Source of the DNA: Leifsonia sp. CL147 | GTDB lineage: Bacteria; Actinomycetota; Actinomycetes; Actinomycetales; Microbacteriaceae | NCBI RefSeq assembly: GCF_900114565.1 | Contig: NZ_FOTM01000002.1 | Coordinates: 219,471-269,088, forward strand | Direction: 5' to 3' | Length of the DNA: 49,618 nucleotides | In this document: positions 1 through 9,061 of the stretch, piece after piece | How positions within the stretch are numbered: position 1 is the first letter of the stretch | Layout: the number at the start of each line of letters is the position of its first letter | Notes under the pieces: generated by a model | What the model saw: the letters and a program-made list of their open reading frames with translations, nothing else | The model's database searches: none | What the model was told of the DNA's origin: nothing | Translations under genes and position numbers: made by a program

Positions 1-10
1 CGTGGGGGCG

Positions 11-110
11 ACATTCGTGACGAATGTGCCGGTGGAGGGTCGTGGGGGCGACATTCGTGACGAACGTGCCGGTGAGAGGGGGCCGCGGGGGCGAGATTCG
101 TGACGAATGT
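11..110. repeat. Palindromic repeat array 1 (3 units)
   Basis: Three copies of a 17-nt palindrome, ACATTCGTGACGAATGT, lie at 11-27, 51-67 (one change, ACGAACGT) and 94-110 (one change, AGATTCGT). The spacing is 40 and 43 bp. The left flank of each copy is GGCG or close to it. The array begins at or before the window edge and stops about 45 bp before the start chosen for the RarD-like gene. The same palindrome forms arrays at 42096-42436 and 49158-49323. Confidence 0.9.
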
Positions 111-154
111 GGTGCCCGGCGCGAGTGTCGGAGGCCGGAGGTAGAGTCAGGCAA

Positions 155-1099
155 GTGACAGCACCACAGCACGACCTCACCGCGCACCGCACCTCGGGGC
201 TGATCTACGCGATCTCCGCGTACCTGCTCTGGGGCATCCTCCCCATCTACTTCCTGGCCCTGGTGCCGTCGGGGGCCTGGGAGATCGTGGCCTGGCGGGT
301 GGTCTTCTCGCTCGGCTTCTGCGTGATCGCCTTGACCGTCATGCGCGCCTGGCGCATCTTCGGCCGGTTGCTGACCGACAGGCGCGTGCTGCTCACGATG
401 GGCCTCGCCGGCGCCTTGATCTACGTCAACTGGCAGACCTACGTCATCGCGACCGTGAGCGGGCACGTCGTCGAGGCCGCGCTCGGCTACTTCATCAACC
501 CCATCGTGACCGTCTTCCTCGGCGTCATCGTGCAGCGCGAGCGCCTCCGGGTCGCCCAGTGGGTGGCGGTCGGCGTCAGCGTGATCGCCGTGGTGGTCCT
601 TGCGATCGGCTACGGTTCGCTGCCGTGGATCGCGCTCATCCTCGCCTTCTCCTTCGGCCTGTACGGCCTGATCAAGAAGCGGGTCGGCGGCCGGGTGGAT
701 GCTCTCTCCGGCTTGACTCTGGAAACGATGTGGCTCACGCCCGTGGCCGTCATCCAGCTGATCGTGGTCGGCGTCACGGCGGGACTCACGCTCGGCACGG
801 TGAGCGTCTGGCACACCGTCCTGCTGGCGGGCGCCGGTGTCATCACGGCCGTTCCCCTCCTCTTCTTCGCCGCCGCCTCCCGCCGGCTGCCGCTGGTCTA
901 CATGGGGTTCATCCAGTACTTCGCCCCGTTCATCCAGTTCATCGTGGGCGTCGCCATCCTCCACGAAGCGATGCCGCCGGAGCGCTGGCTCGGGTTCGCG
1001 ATCGTGTGGGTGGCGCTGCTCATCCTCAGCGTCGACCTGATCGTCGCGGCACGTCAGGGCAGGCGCGCGCCGGAGCTCGATCTCGCCGGCGTCGACTAG
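155..1099 (+). CDS. rarD: RarD-like EamA/DMT-family permease
   Basis: This is a hydrophobic protein of 314 residues with about ten predicted membrane helices, the size and pattern of the RarD branch of the drug/metabolite transporter superfamily. The N-terminal part carries a stretch reading YAISAYLLWGILPIYF and later VLGVIV-type and FIQYFAPFIQF segments typical of RarD. I chose the GTG at 155 because GGAGG lies at 137-141. An upstream in-frame start at 107 would lie inside the palindromic repeat array and would add a non-hydrophobic, low-quality N-terminus. RarD proteins are annotated from chloramphenicol sensitivity phenotypes, but their substrate is generally unknown, so no substrate is assigned. 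The gene stands alone before guaB. Confidence 0.85.
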   Translation: MTAPQHDLTAHRTSGLIYAISAYLLWGILPIYFLALVPSGAWEIVAWRVVFSLGFCVIALTVMRAWRIFGRLLTDRRVLLTMGLAGALIYVNWQTYVIATVSGHVVEAALGYFINPIVTVFLGVIVQRERLRVAQWVAVGVSVIAVVVLAIGYGSLPWIALILAFSFGLYGLIKKRVGGRVDALSGLTLETMWLTPVAVIQLIVVGVTAGLTLGTVSVWHTVLLAGAGVITAVPLLFFAAASRRLPLVYMGFIQYFAPFIQFIVGVAILHEAMPPERWLGFAIVWVALLILSVDLIVAARQGRRAPELDLAGVD

Positions 1100-2683
<1,584 letters not shown>

Positions 2684-2703
2684 GCGGGCGAGGAGCAGAC
2701 CTC

Positions 2704-2742
2704 GGCGGGAGGGCGCGGCGACGATCGCCGCGCCCTCCCGCC
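2704..2742. terminator. Convergent terminator between guaB and the aminotransferase gene
   Basis: A perfect 18-bp stem (2704-2721 pairing with 2725-2742) encloses a CGA loop and is followed by GTTTCC. It lies between the two convergent stop codons, so it can serve both strands. Confidence 0.85.
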
Positions 2743-2749
2743 GTTTCCG

Positions 2750-3907
2750 TCAGCGGCCGGCGAGGGCTGCAATGCGGTCGATCGCCTCGGTGAGGACTTC
2801 CGGCGAGCAGGCGAGGTTGAGGCGGACGAAGCCCGCGCCTTGCGCGCCGAAGTCCTCACCGGCGACGAGCGCGACCCGTGCCTCCTCGAGGATGCGCTTC
2901 GCCGGGCGATCGCCCCAGCCGAGCTCGCGCAGGTCGAGCCACGCCAGGTAGCTGGCGTGCGGCTCGCGGTAGCGGACGTGCGGGAGCCGATCGGTCAGGA
3001 GCACAGAGAGCAGCATCCGGTTCGCCTCGATCGCATGGAGCGCCCCGTCCAGCCACTCCTGGCCGGAGCGGTACGCGGCTTCGTTCGCGATGCGCCCGAA
3101 CAGACTGGTGCGCACCTCCACCTCGACGGGCAGGGCATGGATGCGCTCCGCCTGCTCCGCGGAAGCCGTCACGAAGAGTGCGCACTTCAGGCCGGCGAGG
3201 TTCCAGGCCTTGCTGGCGGAGTGGGCGGCGATGCCGATGCGCCGCGCCTCCTCCGAGACGGACAGGAACGGGGTGAAGGTCGCATCCGAGTGCGTGAGCG
3301 GCGCGTGCACCTCGTCGCTGACGACGGACACGCCGTGGTGCGCGGCCAGCGCCGCCACGGCCTCCAACTCGGCGCGGGGATGCACGAGACCGAGCGGGTT
3401 GTGCGGATTGCAGAGCAGGAACGCCTTCGCACCGCCGGCGAACGCGCGCTCCAGGCCGGCGAGGTCGAGAGCCCAGCCCGCGCCGTCCGCGCCGCCCTCG
3501 AGCAGCGGGACCTCCTCGACGACGCCGCCGGCCTCCGGGATGAGCTCGAAGAACGGCGGGTAGACGGGAGGCGTGATGACGACCCGGTCGCCCGGCTCGA
3601 TCAGGGACCGCAGCGCCTCGACGATGACGACGCTGACGTCGGTGGTCGTCCGGGTCCGCGCCGGGTCGACCGTCCAGTCCCAGCGGGTCTGCGCGTAATC
3701 GGCGAACGCGCGCTTCACGCGGTCGTCCGGCCCGATGTAGCCGGTGTCGCTGCGATCGATGGCGGCGTGCAGCGCCTGGGCGATCGGAGCCGCGAGCGGA
3801 TAGTCCATCTCGGCGACGAAGAGCGGCAGGACATCGTCGGGATACTCGCCCCACTTCTCGCTGGTGCGCTGGCGGAGGCGGCTGAGAGGTTCGGCTTCGA
3901 CGGTCAC
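2750..3907 (-). CDS. MalY/PatB-like PLP-dependent aminotransferase or C-S lyase
   Basis: A 385-residue fold-type I PLP enzyme. Visible motifs are the MalY/PatB N-terminal signature (VAEMDYPLAAPI at 31-42), GYIGPDD at 57-62, CNPHNPLG at 166-173, SDEVHAPL at 197-204 and the PLP lysine K233 in SASKAWNLAGLK. MalY/PatB proteins usually act as cystathionine beta-lyase-like C-S lyases, and some also act as aminotransferases. Which reaction applies cannot be decided from sequence. The open frame runs further upstream, but that extension is arginine-rich shadow sequence. The GTG at 3907 follows GGGAAGG and starts exactly where family similarity starts. It lies 83 bp downstream of the ABC operon on the same strand and could be read through from it. 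Confidence 0.88.
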   Translation of the reverse strand: MTVEAEPLSRLRQRTSEKWGEYPDDVLPLFVAEMDYPLAAPIAQALHAAIDRSDTGYIGPDDRVKRAFADYAQTRWDWTVDPARTRTTTDVSVVIVEALRSLIEPGDRVVITPPVYPPFFELIPEAGGVVEEVPLLEGGADGAGWALDLAGLERAFAGGAKAFLLCNPHNPLGLVHPRAELEAVAALAAHHGVSVVSDEVHAPLTHSDATFTPFLSVSEEARRIGIAAHSASKAWNLAGLKCALFVTASAEQAERIHALPVEVEVRTSLFGRIANEAAYRSGQEWLDGALHAIEANRMLLSVLLTDRLPHVRYREPHASYLAWLDLRELGWGDRPAKRILEEARVALVAGEDFGAQGAGFVRLNLACSPEVLTEAIDRIAALAGR

Positions 3908-3990
3908 CCCACCACCTTCCCACGGGTTGCCGGCGCGGGCGAAGGCTTCCGGCCGGCGGGCCTGTGGGCGGGCCGCCGGGCGTGCGGCGT

Positions 3991-5067
3991 TCAGCGGGAG
4001 AGGAAGTAGCTGTACAGCATGCGTCGCCGCAGGGCGAGGACGCTGACGAGCGCGCCGACCATGGTGGCGACGGTGGCGCATCCCATCAGGCGAAGAGCGC
4101 CCAGGAAGAGCGACAGCGCCGTCGGGACCTCCTCGGAGGCTGCGACCACCCAGAACGCTGCGCCTGTGAGCGCCACTGCGGCACTCAGCCACGCTGTCGT
4201 CTCGATGACGATCTGCGTAGCGAGAGCCGGCTTGCCGACTCCAGCGTGCAGGGCGCCGATCAGCTCGAGCCGCCTGATGCGGACCGTGAGCGCGCCCATC
4301 GCCAGGCCGAGGACGACCTCGGCGCTGAGGATCCACTCGCGCAAGAGAGCGCCTCCCGAGCGGTCGAAGGCGATACCGCGTGTTGTGTTGAGAGCTCCGA
4401 TGGTGGCCTGCGTGCGGTCGTCTCCGGTCGGCGTGTCGGCGACCGCGGAGAGCAGGGCTTGGACCTGCGGATTCTGTGGCCAGACAGTGATCCAGCACTC
4501 GTCGAAGGCTCCCGTCACTGGAACCTCGCTCACCATCGCGTAGGCGAGGGCCCTGTCCCTGCCGTCGTCGGGATATGGGAACACGCCCGCGACCGTGGCA
4601 TCGTCAGCGCCCAGCGGGAGGATTGCTCCTTCGCGTGTCCCGAGGTCGGCGGCGAGCGGGCCCGAGACCCAGGCGCCCATGGGCTGCGGGGTACTCACTC
4701 CGAGCACTGCGGCCAGCCCGGTGGTTGCAGCGAAAGCGGATGCCGGAGCCTCGGGCAGTGTGGAGATCACGGCGTCCGGCAGCCGGCGCAGAGCGCCCGC
4801 CGCCTGCACTCCCGGAACCTGCGCAAGGAGCGCGCAGCGCTCGCCGTCCACCATTCCGCCTGCTTTGAGCACGAGCGTGCTGGCGCCGGACGCCTGGAAA
4901 GCGACCGCTTCGTGCACCGCTGTCTGGGTCAACGACATCCCGGCGAAGGCGAGGCCACCGGCGGTCAGAATGAAGGCTGTCGCGAGTGTCGTAGCCCGGG
5001 TCACTCCGGAGCGGAGGTTCAGCCACGCCTCGCGGATCAGACCCGCCAGGGGGAGACCGCGACGCAT
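3991..5067 (-). CDS. MacB/FtsX-like ABC transporter permease
   Basis: A 358-residue membrane protein. One helix lies near the N-terminus (about 26-46), followed by a large extracytoplasmic domain (about 50-235) and three helices in the last 120 residues, ending RRRMLYSYFLSR. This 1+3 topology with a big external loop is that of the MacB/FtsX permease class, which works by mechanotransmission and does not form a classic channel. The ATG at 5067 shares its A with the TGA of the ATPase gene (TGATG), so the two are translationally coupled. It is the last gene of the five-gene operon. The absence of other permease genes nearby suggests a homodimer. Substrate is not known; by context it may act on the small secreted peptide encoded at the head of the operon. 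Confidence 0.75.
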   Translation of the reverse strand: MRRGLPLAGLIREAWLNLRSGVTRATTLATAFILTAGGLAFAGMSLTQTAVHEAVAFQASGASTLVLKAGGMVDGERCALLAQVPGVQAAGALRRLPDAVISTLPEAPASAFAATTGLAAVLGVSTPQPMGAWVSGPLAADLGTREGAILPLGADDATVAGVFPYPDDGRDRALAYAMVSEVPVTGAFDECWITVWPQNPQVQALLSAVADTPTGDDRTQATIGALNTTRGIAFDRSGGALLREWILSAEVVLGLAMGALTVRIRRLELIGALHAGVGKPALATQIVIETTAWLSAAVALTGAAFWVVAASEEVPTALSLFLGALRLMGCATVATMVGALVSVLALRRRMLYSYFLSR

Positions 5068-5720
5068 CAGGCGATCACCACAGCGGGAACATTCGATCGG
5101 ATGGCCTCGAACTGACCGGGAGCGAACCGGCCGAGGTCGAGTGTGCGCGAACACGCGGCGACGGTATGGGCATCGTGGGAGGCGACCACGACGATACAGC
5201 GATCGTCGGCGACATTCCGGAGGACCCGATTCACGCTGGACGCCGCCAGCAGGTCGAGCTGCGCCGTCGGCTCATCGACCAGGAGAAGATCGGGGCGGAC
5301 CGCGATCGCCCGAGCGAGCATGAGCCGCTGAGCCTGTCCACCCGAGAGGTGCCGGTAGGGCGAATCGGCGACCTCTCCGAGCTCGAACATGACCAGGATC
5401 TCCGCTGCGCGTCTCCGAGCGGCCGCGAGCGAGTGACCATTCGCGAGAAGCGGCAGGATGACGTGGTCGAGGGCCGACCGGCGGGCGACTCCGAGTGGAT
5501 TCTGGAATACCCAGGACACGGTGGCGATGCCGTCGCGTTCGATCTGCCCTGTCGTGGGGAGGCGCCACCCGGCGATGAGGGAGAGCAGCGTGGACTTGCC
5601 CGCACCGGAGGGGCCCGTGAGGGCCACCATTTCGCCGGGCCGGAAATCCAAGTCCAGGTTCTCGAACAGGACGTTTCCCGAGCCGAACCGATAGCTCACC
5701 CCTGTCGCTCTCAGCCGCAC
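5067..5720 (-). CDS. ABC transporter ATP-binding protein (MacB/LolD-like)
   Basis: A 217-residue stand-alone ATPase subunit. Walker A is GPSGAGKST at about 36-44, the Q-loop is in SWVFQNPLG, the signature is LSGGQAQRLMLARA, Walker B is LLLVDEP and the H-loop is ASHD. Size and motifs match ATPases that pair with FtsX/MacB permeases. The GTG at 5720 lies inside the end of the upstream gene (10-bp overlap), and the stop overlaps the permease start by one base, so the ATPase is embedded in a tightly coupled operon. It should energise the permease encoded directly downstream. Confidence 0.88.
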   Translation of the reverse strand: MRLRATGVSYRFGSGNVLFENLDLDFRPGEMVALTGPSGAGKSTLLSLIAGWRLPTTGQIERDGIATVSWVFQNPLGVARRSALDHVILPLLANGHSLAAARRRAAEILVMFELGEVADSPYRHLSGGQAQRLMLARAIAVRPDLLLVDEPTAQLDLLAASSVNRVLRNVADDRCIVVVASHDAHTVAACSRTLDLGRFAPGQFEAIRSNVPAVVIA

Positions 5721-6787
5721 TGCCGCCCCGAAGAGCGGTGGGCGGATTCTCCGTCGAGCTCGACGACGGAGACCGATGCTCCATTCGTCACCCGGACATA
5801 GGCCTTGCCGAGGCTCGAGGAAAGGATTCTGACCGGGATCGGGTTTCCGCGAGACATCAGGCAGGCATTCGGATCACGCACCGCGAACAGCGAGCTCGGC
5901 GGCACGACGGTTGCCTCGATAGGGTCCTGGAGACGGACAGGCAGAATGACTCCCGCCTTCCTGTCCGAGGCCGCCCAGGCGGAATACTCCGGGCTGGCTT
6001 GCAGTGCAGACAAGAACTCCGGGGAGGCGACGCTCCCCGTGGGATCGATGACCCCGGCGACGTCGCCGATGGTGGCCACCCGGGGTCCGAGATCCGCGGA
6101 GGCTGATACCGTGTCCGGGAGCGTGACGCGTTCGATGCGGCCGACAGTGGTGGCGAAGCCGCTGCCGCCCGCGACGATATCGCCGAGCCGGAGAGGGCAG
6201 CTCTCCGGTACGGCCTGTTCGGCGGGAAGCCAGACGACGTCGGCCTGTGCCAGCCCTCGCGGAGGGTCTGCGCGGCCGGCCTGCGTCCACAGACCAGCGA
6301 CCGCGGCGTCTGTTGCGGCGTCGAACCGGCCGGTGGGCTCGGGAAGGCTGCCCAGACGTTTCAGCTCCGCTTGCAGCGCCGTCACATCGTCGCCTCGCAT
6401 TCCCACGCTGAGGTCGCGCCAGAGCGGAAGCGAGGTCGCCAGAAAGAGGACCGGGGTGTTGTCCAGGCTGAGCGCAGAGGCTCCGGAGGCGATCGGGACC
6501 CCGGCCTGACAGGTTGCGCTCGTCACCCTCCCGGTGCGCAGCAGCGACAGTTCCGGTCCCGGGGAAAGGTGGGGGGTCAGCTCGACCTGGCGCTCGTCGT
6601 CGAAACTCTGGGTGGCCACAGGGACGGCGGTGACCGGTGAACTCGACGCGAGCACAGCGGGTTCCGGCGGGGAGGGTACGAGCACCCCCACGGCGAAGCC
6701 GAGAACGAGCACGATCGCGAAGAGCACGACCGCTGCGGATCCAAACGGCAGTCGCATCCGCAGCCATCGAACGTTCCACAGTTTCAT
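5711..6787 (-). CDS. Membrane-anchored peptidoglycan-binding-domain protein, adaptor-like
   Basis: A 358-residue protein with one N-terminal membrane helix (about 17-37) and an external body. A PG_binding_1-type segment lies around 117-160: GMRGDDVTALQAELKRLG, then TGRFDAATDAAVAGLW. The rest resembles periplasmic-adaptor proteins in which a PG-binding module is inserted before the beta-rich part. In actinobacteria such proteins commonly sit next to an ABC ATPase and a MacB-like permease, as here. The ATG at 6787 overlaps the lipoprotein stop in an ATGA junction. A longer upstream reading of the frame is arginine/proline-rich and unlikely. A likely role is linking the transporter to the cell wall; this is inference. 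Confidence 0.72.
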   Translation of the reverse strand: MKLWNVRWLRMRLPFGSAAVVLFAIVLVLGFAVGVLVPSPPEPAVLASSSPVTAVPVATQSFDDERQVELTPHLSPGPELSLLRTGRVTSATCQAGVPIASGASALSLDNTPVLFLATSLPLWRDLSVGMRGDDVTALQAELKRLGSLPEPTGRFDAATDAAVAGLWTQAGRADPPRGLAQADVVWLPAEQAVPESCPLRLGDIVAGGSGFATTVGRIERVTLPDTVSASADLGPRVATIGDVAGVIDPTGSVASPEFLSALQASPEYSAWAASDRKAGVILPVRLQDPIEATVVPPSSLFAVRDPNACLMSRGNPIPVRILSSSLGKAYVRVTNGASVSVVELDGESAHRSSGRQCG

Positions 6788-7416
6788 TTTTGGACCTGGG
6801 GGTTCAGGTTGCACCGATCGACCCGGTGGTCGTTCCGGTTGAAGGAATACACGCCGGTCTTCGACTCCTGATCGAATCGCTCCGGCGTGTAGTCGTTTCC
6901 GACAACTCCGAGCCGTCGATAGCAATCGACCATAAGCGTGGCATAGTCCTTGTTCGTCGGATTCTGGATGACCTCCGCGTACAGCGCCTCGATGTAGTCG
7001 GTGGTTTCAACACCGCATTCGCCGACAACCGTCCCCGCGGAGTCTTGTGTGTATCCGATGCGTGCCTTTACCGAGTAGCTCCCGGGATTGCCGTAGCTCA
7101 CAGTTGCGGTGAACCCGCGGCCTGTCATGCAACTCACCCATCGTCTCTGTGCTTCGGACAGTTCCGCCTTGTCGACGACACCATCAGCGAGAACCTCCCT
7201 CTGGAAGTCACTCGTCGAGTTCTTGTACGCCTCGGCGAATTCGTTGGCAAAGGGTCCGGAGAATTTCGGAAGGGGACCGGCGTAGGCGGTTGTTCCCGCG
7301 GTCGGCGTCTCGTCGTGCTGTGGGTTGGCGGCCTGAGCGCAGCCCGCCAACCCACATGCTGCCAAAAGCACGCCGACACAGAGCCGCAGGGGGGCGGTTT
7401 TCCGTATCGTCGTCAT
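6784..7416 (-). CDS. Putative lipoprotein of the peptide/ABC operon
   Basis: A 210-residue protein with a lipoprotein signal: basic N-terminus (MTTIRKTAPLRL), hydrophobic stretch and lipobox LAGC with the acceptor Cys at about 26. The mature part contains four further cysteines (WVSCM, GECGV, DCYRR, DRCNL), which could form disulfides outside the cell. No family is recognised. It begins 13 bp after the small secreted-peptide gene and ends in an ATGA overlap with the next gene. GGAAGG sits unusually close to the ATG (about one base), so either coupling drives translation or the real start differs slightly. Base composition is lower in GC than in the flanking housekeeping genes. Confidence 0.68.
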   Translation of the reverse strand: MTTIRKTAPLRLCVGVLLAACGLAGCAQAANPQHDETPTAGTTAYAGPLPKFSGPFANEFAEAYKNSTSDFQREVLADGVVDKAELSEAQRRWVSCMTGRGFTATVSYGNPGSYSVKARIGYTQDSAGTVVGECGVETTDYIEALYAEVIQNPTNKDYATLMVDCYRRLGVVGNDYTPERFDQESKTGVYSFNRNDHRVDRCNLNPQVQK

Positions 7417-7429
7417 TCCTTCCGCGCAA

Positions 7430-7714
7430 TCAGATTGCGTAATTCACGCGCTGATTGGCCGGCTTGGAGTAGCACGCGCTCATCGTCGTCCAATAGCCAC
7501 GTCCAGCCTTGTTGCCGTAGATCCAATTCCCGTTCGAGGTCAGGGCGCCCTGGATCCATGAACAGCTGTTGTTGTACGCCTGCACGTAGCTGGTGGCGGT
7601 CACGTTCGAGAACGCGCAGGACGCAGCCTGGGCGGCGGGCGCGGTGGCCACGCCTCCAATGATCCACCCGGCGGCGACGCCAATCATGCCAAGGGTTGCG
7701 GTCAGTTTTCGCAT
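7430..7714 (-). CDS. Small secreted Cys-containing peptide, bacteriocin-like candidate
   Basis: A 94-residue precursor. The signal peptide (MRKLTATLGMIGVAAGWIIGG and onward) ends in an AQA-A type cleavage site at about 30-33. That leaves a mature peptide of about 62 residues, rich in Asn, Tyr, Trp and Ser, with three Cys. A YGNKAGRGYW segment lies in the middle, followed by SAC. I prefer the ATG at 7714 because AAGGAG is five bases upstream; a GTG two codons earlier is less well placed. It heads the operon with a lipoprotein, PG-binding adaptor and ABC transporter. Small exported peptides of this build occur beside such transporters in Gram-positives. It is not a match to any bacteriocin class I can name with certainty. 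Confidence 0.62.
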   Translation of the reverse strand: MRKLTATLGMIGVAAGWIIGGVATAPAAQAASCAFSNVTATSYVQAYNNSCSWIQGALTSNGNWIYGNKAGRGYWTTMSACYSKPANQRVNYAI

Positions 7715-7881
7715 GTTCACTCCTTCGCGTGGACTGCCGAGGTCCCGACAGTGGTGAACAACCTATTCCACCTTAGGTATATTAAGCAACAGTTGAAATA
7801 CATGTATTAGCGCAAGTAGCCACCACGAGCTGAGCCGGGCGCACCTGTGGCCCGCCACGCGCGCGGCCTAGACTGAACCGC
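7715..7881. promoter_or_regulatory. AT-rich divergent promoter region with a 12-bp palindrome
   Basis: This short region between the minus-strand peptide operon and guaB3 contains an AT-rich island (about 7755-7810) that stands out from the GC-rich surroundings. A perfect palindrome, AATACATGTATT, lies at 7797-7808 and looks like an operator half-site pair. On the minus strand, TTGCTT and TAGGTT separated by 18 bp are a possible promoter for the peptide gene. On the plus strand, TAGACT at 7869-7874 ends seven bases before the guaB3 GTG and looks like a leaderless -10 element. Confidence 0.5.
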
Positions 7882-9006
7882 GTGAGTATGGAGATCGAGA
7901 TCGGCCGCGCCAAGCGCGCCCGCCGTGTGTACGCCTTCGACGACGTCGCCGTGGTTCCGAGCCGGCGCACCCGCGACCCGGAGGACGTCTCGGTCTCGTG
8001 GACGATCGACGCGTACCAGTTCGCGATCCCCTTCCTCGCCGCTCCCATGGACTCGGTCGTCTCGCCGACCACCGCGATCATGATGGGCCAGCTCGGCGGC
8101 CTCGGCGTCCTCGACCTCGAGGGCCTCTGGACACGGTACGAGGACCCGGAGCCGCTGCTCGCGGAGATCCGGGAGCTTCCGGCCGAGCGCGCGACCAACC
8201 GCATGCAGGAGATCTACTCCGAGCCCATCAAGCCGGAGCTCGTCACCCGTCGTCTCGCGGAGATCCGCGAGGGCGGCGTCACGGTGGCCGGGGCGCTGTC
8301 GCCGCAGCGCACCCAGGAACTGTACGAGACCGTGGTGGAGGCGGGCGTCGACCTGTTCGTCATCCGCGGCACCACGGTGTCCGCCGAGCACGTCTCGAAG
8401 AACGTCGAGCCGCTCAACCTCAAGAAGTTCATCTACGAGCTGGATGTGCCGGTCATCGTGGGAGGCGCGGCCACCTACACCGCTGCGCTGCACCTGATGC
8501 GAACCGGTGCGGCCGGTGTGCTCGTCGGCTTCGGCGGGGGAGCCGCCTCCACCACCCGCTCGACCCTGGGCATCCATGCGCCCATGGCCACCGCGGTCGC
8601 GGACGTCGCCGGCGCTCGCCGGGATTATATGGACGAGTCCGGCGGCCGCTACGTGCACGTCATCGCCGACGGCGGCCTCGGGAGCTCGGGCGACATCGTC
8701 AAGGCGATCGCCTGCGGCGCGGACGCGGTGATGCTCGGGACGACGCTCGCGCGCGCCACGGACGCACCGGGCGGCGGCTGGCACTGGGGCGCTGAGGCGC
8801 ACCACGCGCAGCTTCCGCGCGGCAATCGCGTCGCGGTGGGCCAGGTCGCGCCGCTCGAGGAGATCCTGTACGGCCCGGCTCCGGTGGCCGAGGGCTCTGC
8901 GAATCTCGTGGGAGCCTTGCGCCGCAGCATGGCCACGACGGGATACTCGGATGTGAAGGAGTTCCAGCGCGTCGAGGTCGTCGTCGCGCCCTACACGACG
9001 CGGTAG
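7882..9006 (+). CDS. guaB3: GuaB3 family IMP dehydrogenase-related protein
   Basis: A 374-residue IMP dehydrogenase-like TIM barrel without CBS domains, the length of actinobacterial GuaB3. Near the N-terminus it has AFDDVAVVPSRRTRD and AAPMDSVVSP, and later VIADGGLGSSGDIVKAIACGADAVMLG, which parallels the GuaB phosphate-binding region. Aligned by eye, the GuaB catalytic loop GPGSICTTR corresponds to GGGAASTTR here, so the nucleophile Cys is Ser223. GuaB3 paralogues are widespread in actinobacteria, usually close to guaB, and their activity is not that of a standard IMPDH. The GTG at 7882 is preferred over the ATG at 7888 because TAGACT stands seven bases before it, suggesting leaderless translation. 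Confidence 0.9.
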   Translation: MSMEIEIGRAKRARRVYAFDDVAVVPSRRTRDPEDVSVSWTIDAYQFAIPFLAAPMDSVVSPTTAIMMGQLGGLGVLDLEGLWTRYEDPEPLLAEIRELPAERATNRMQEIYSEPIKPELVTRRLAEIREGGVTVAGALSPQRTQELYETVVEAGVDLFVIRGTTVSAEHVSKNVEPLNLKKFIYELDVPVIVGGAATYTAALHLMRTGAAGVLVGFGGGAASTTRSTLGIHAPMATAVADVAGARRDYMDESGGRYVHVIADGGLGSSGDIVKAIACGADAVMLGTTLARATDAPGGGWHWGAEAHHAQLPRGNRVAVGQVAPLEEILYGPAPVAEGSANLVGALRRSMATTGYSDVKEFQRVEVVVAPYTTR

Positions 9007-9061
9007 CACAGGGTGCGGTAGGTGCAGTCCGGCCGACGGCGGCCGGGGAGGGAGAGAACGA

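Noticed and set aside
11-110. Chromosome-partition parS sites
   Set aside because: The palindrome ATTCGTSACGAAT does not match the conserved actinobacterial parS core GTTTCACGTGAAAC, and no parAB genes are nearby.
3964-5115. Plus-strand frames opposite the ABC permease gene
   Set aside because: They lack domains and lie antisense to a gene with coupled starts and stops in a consistent operon.
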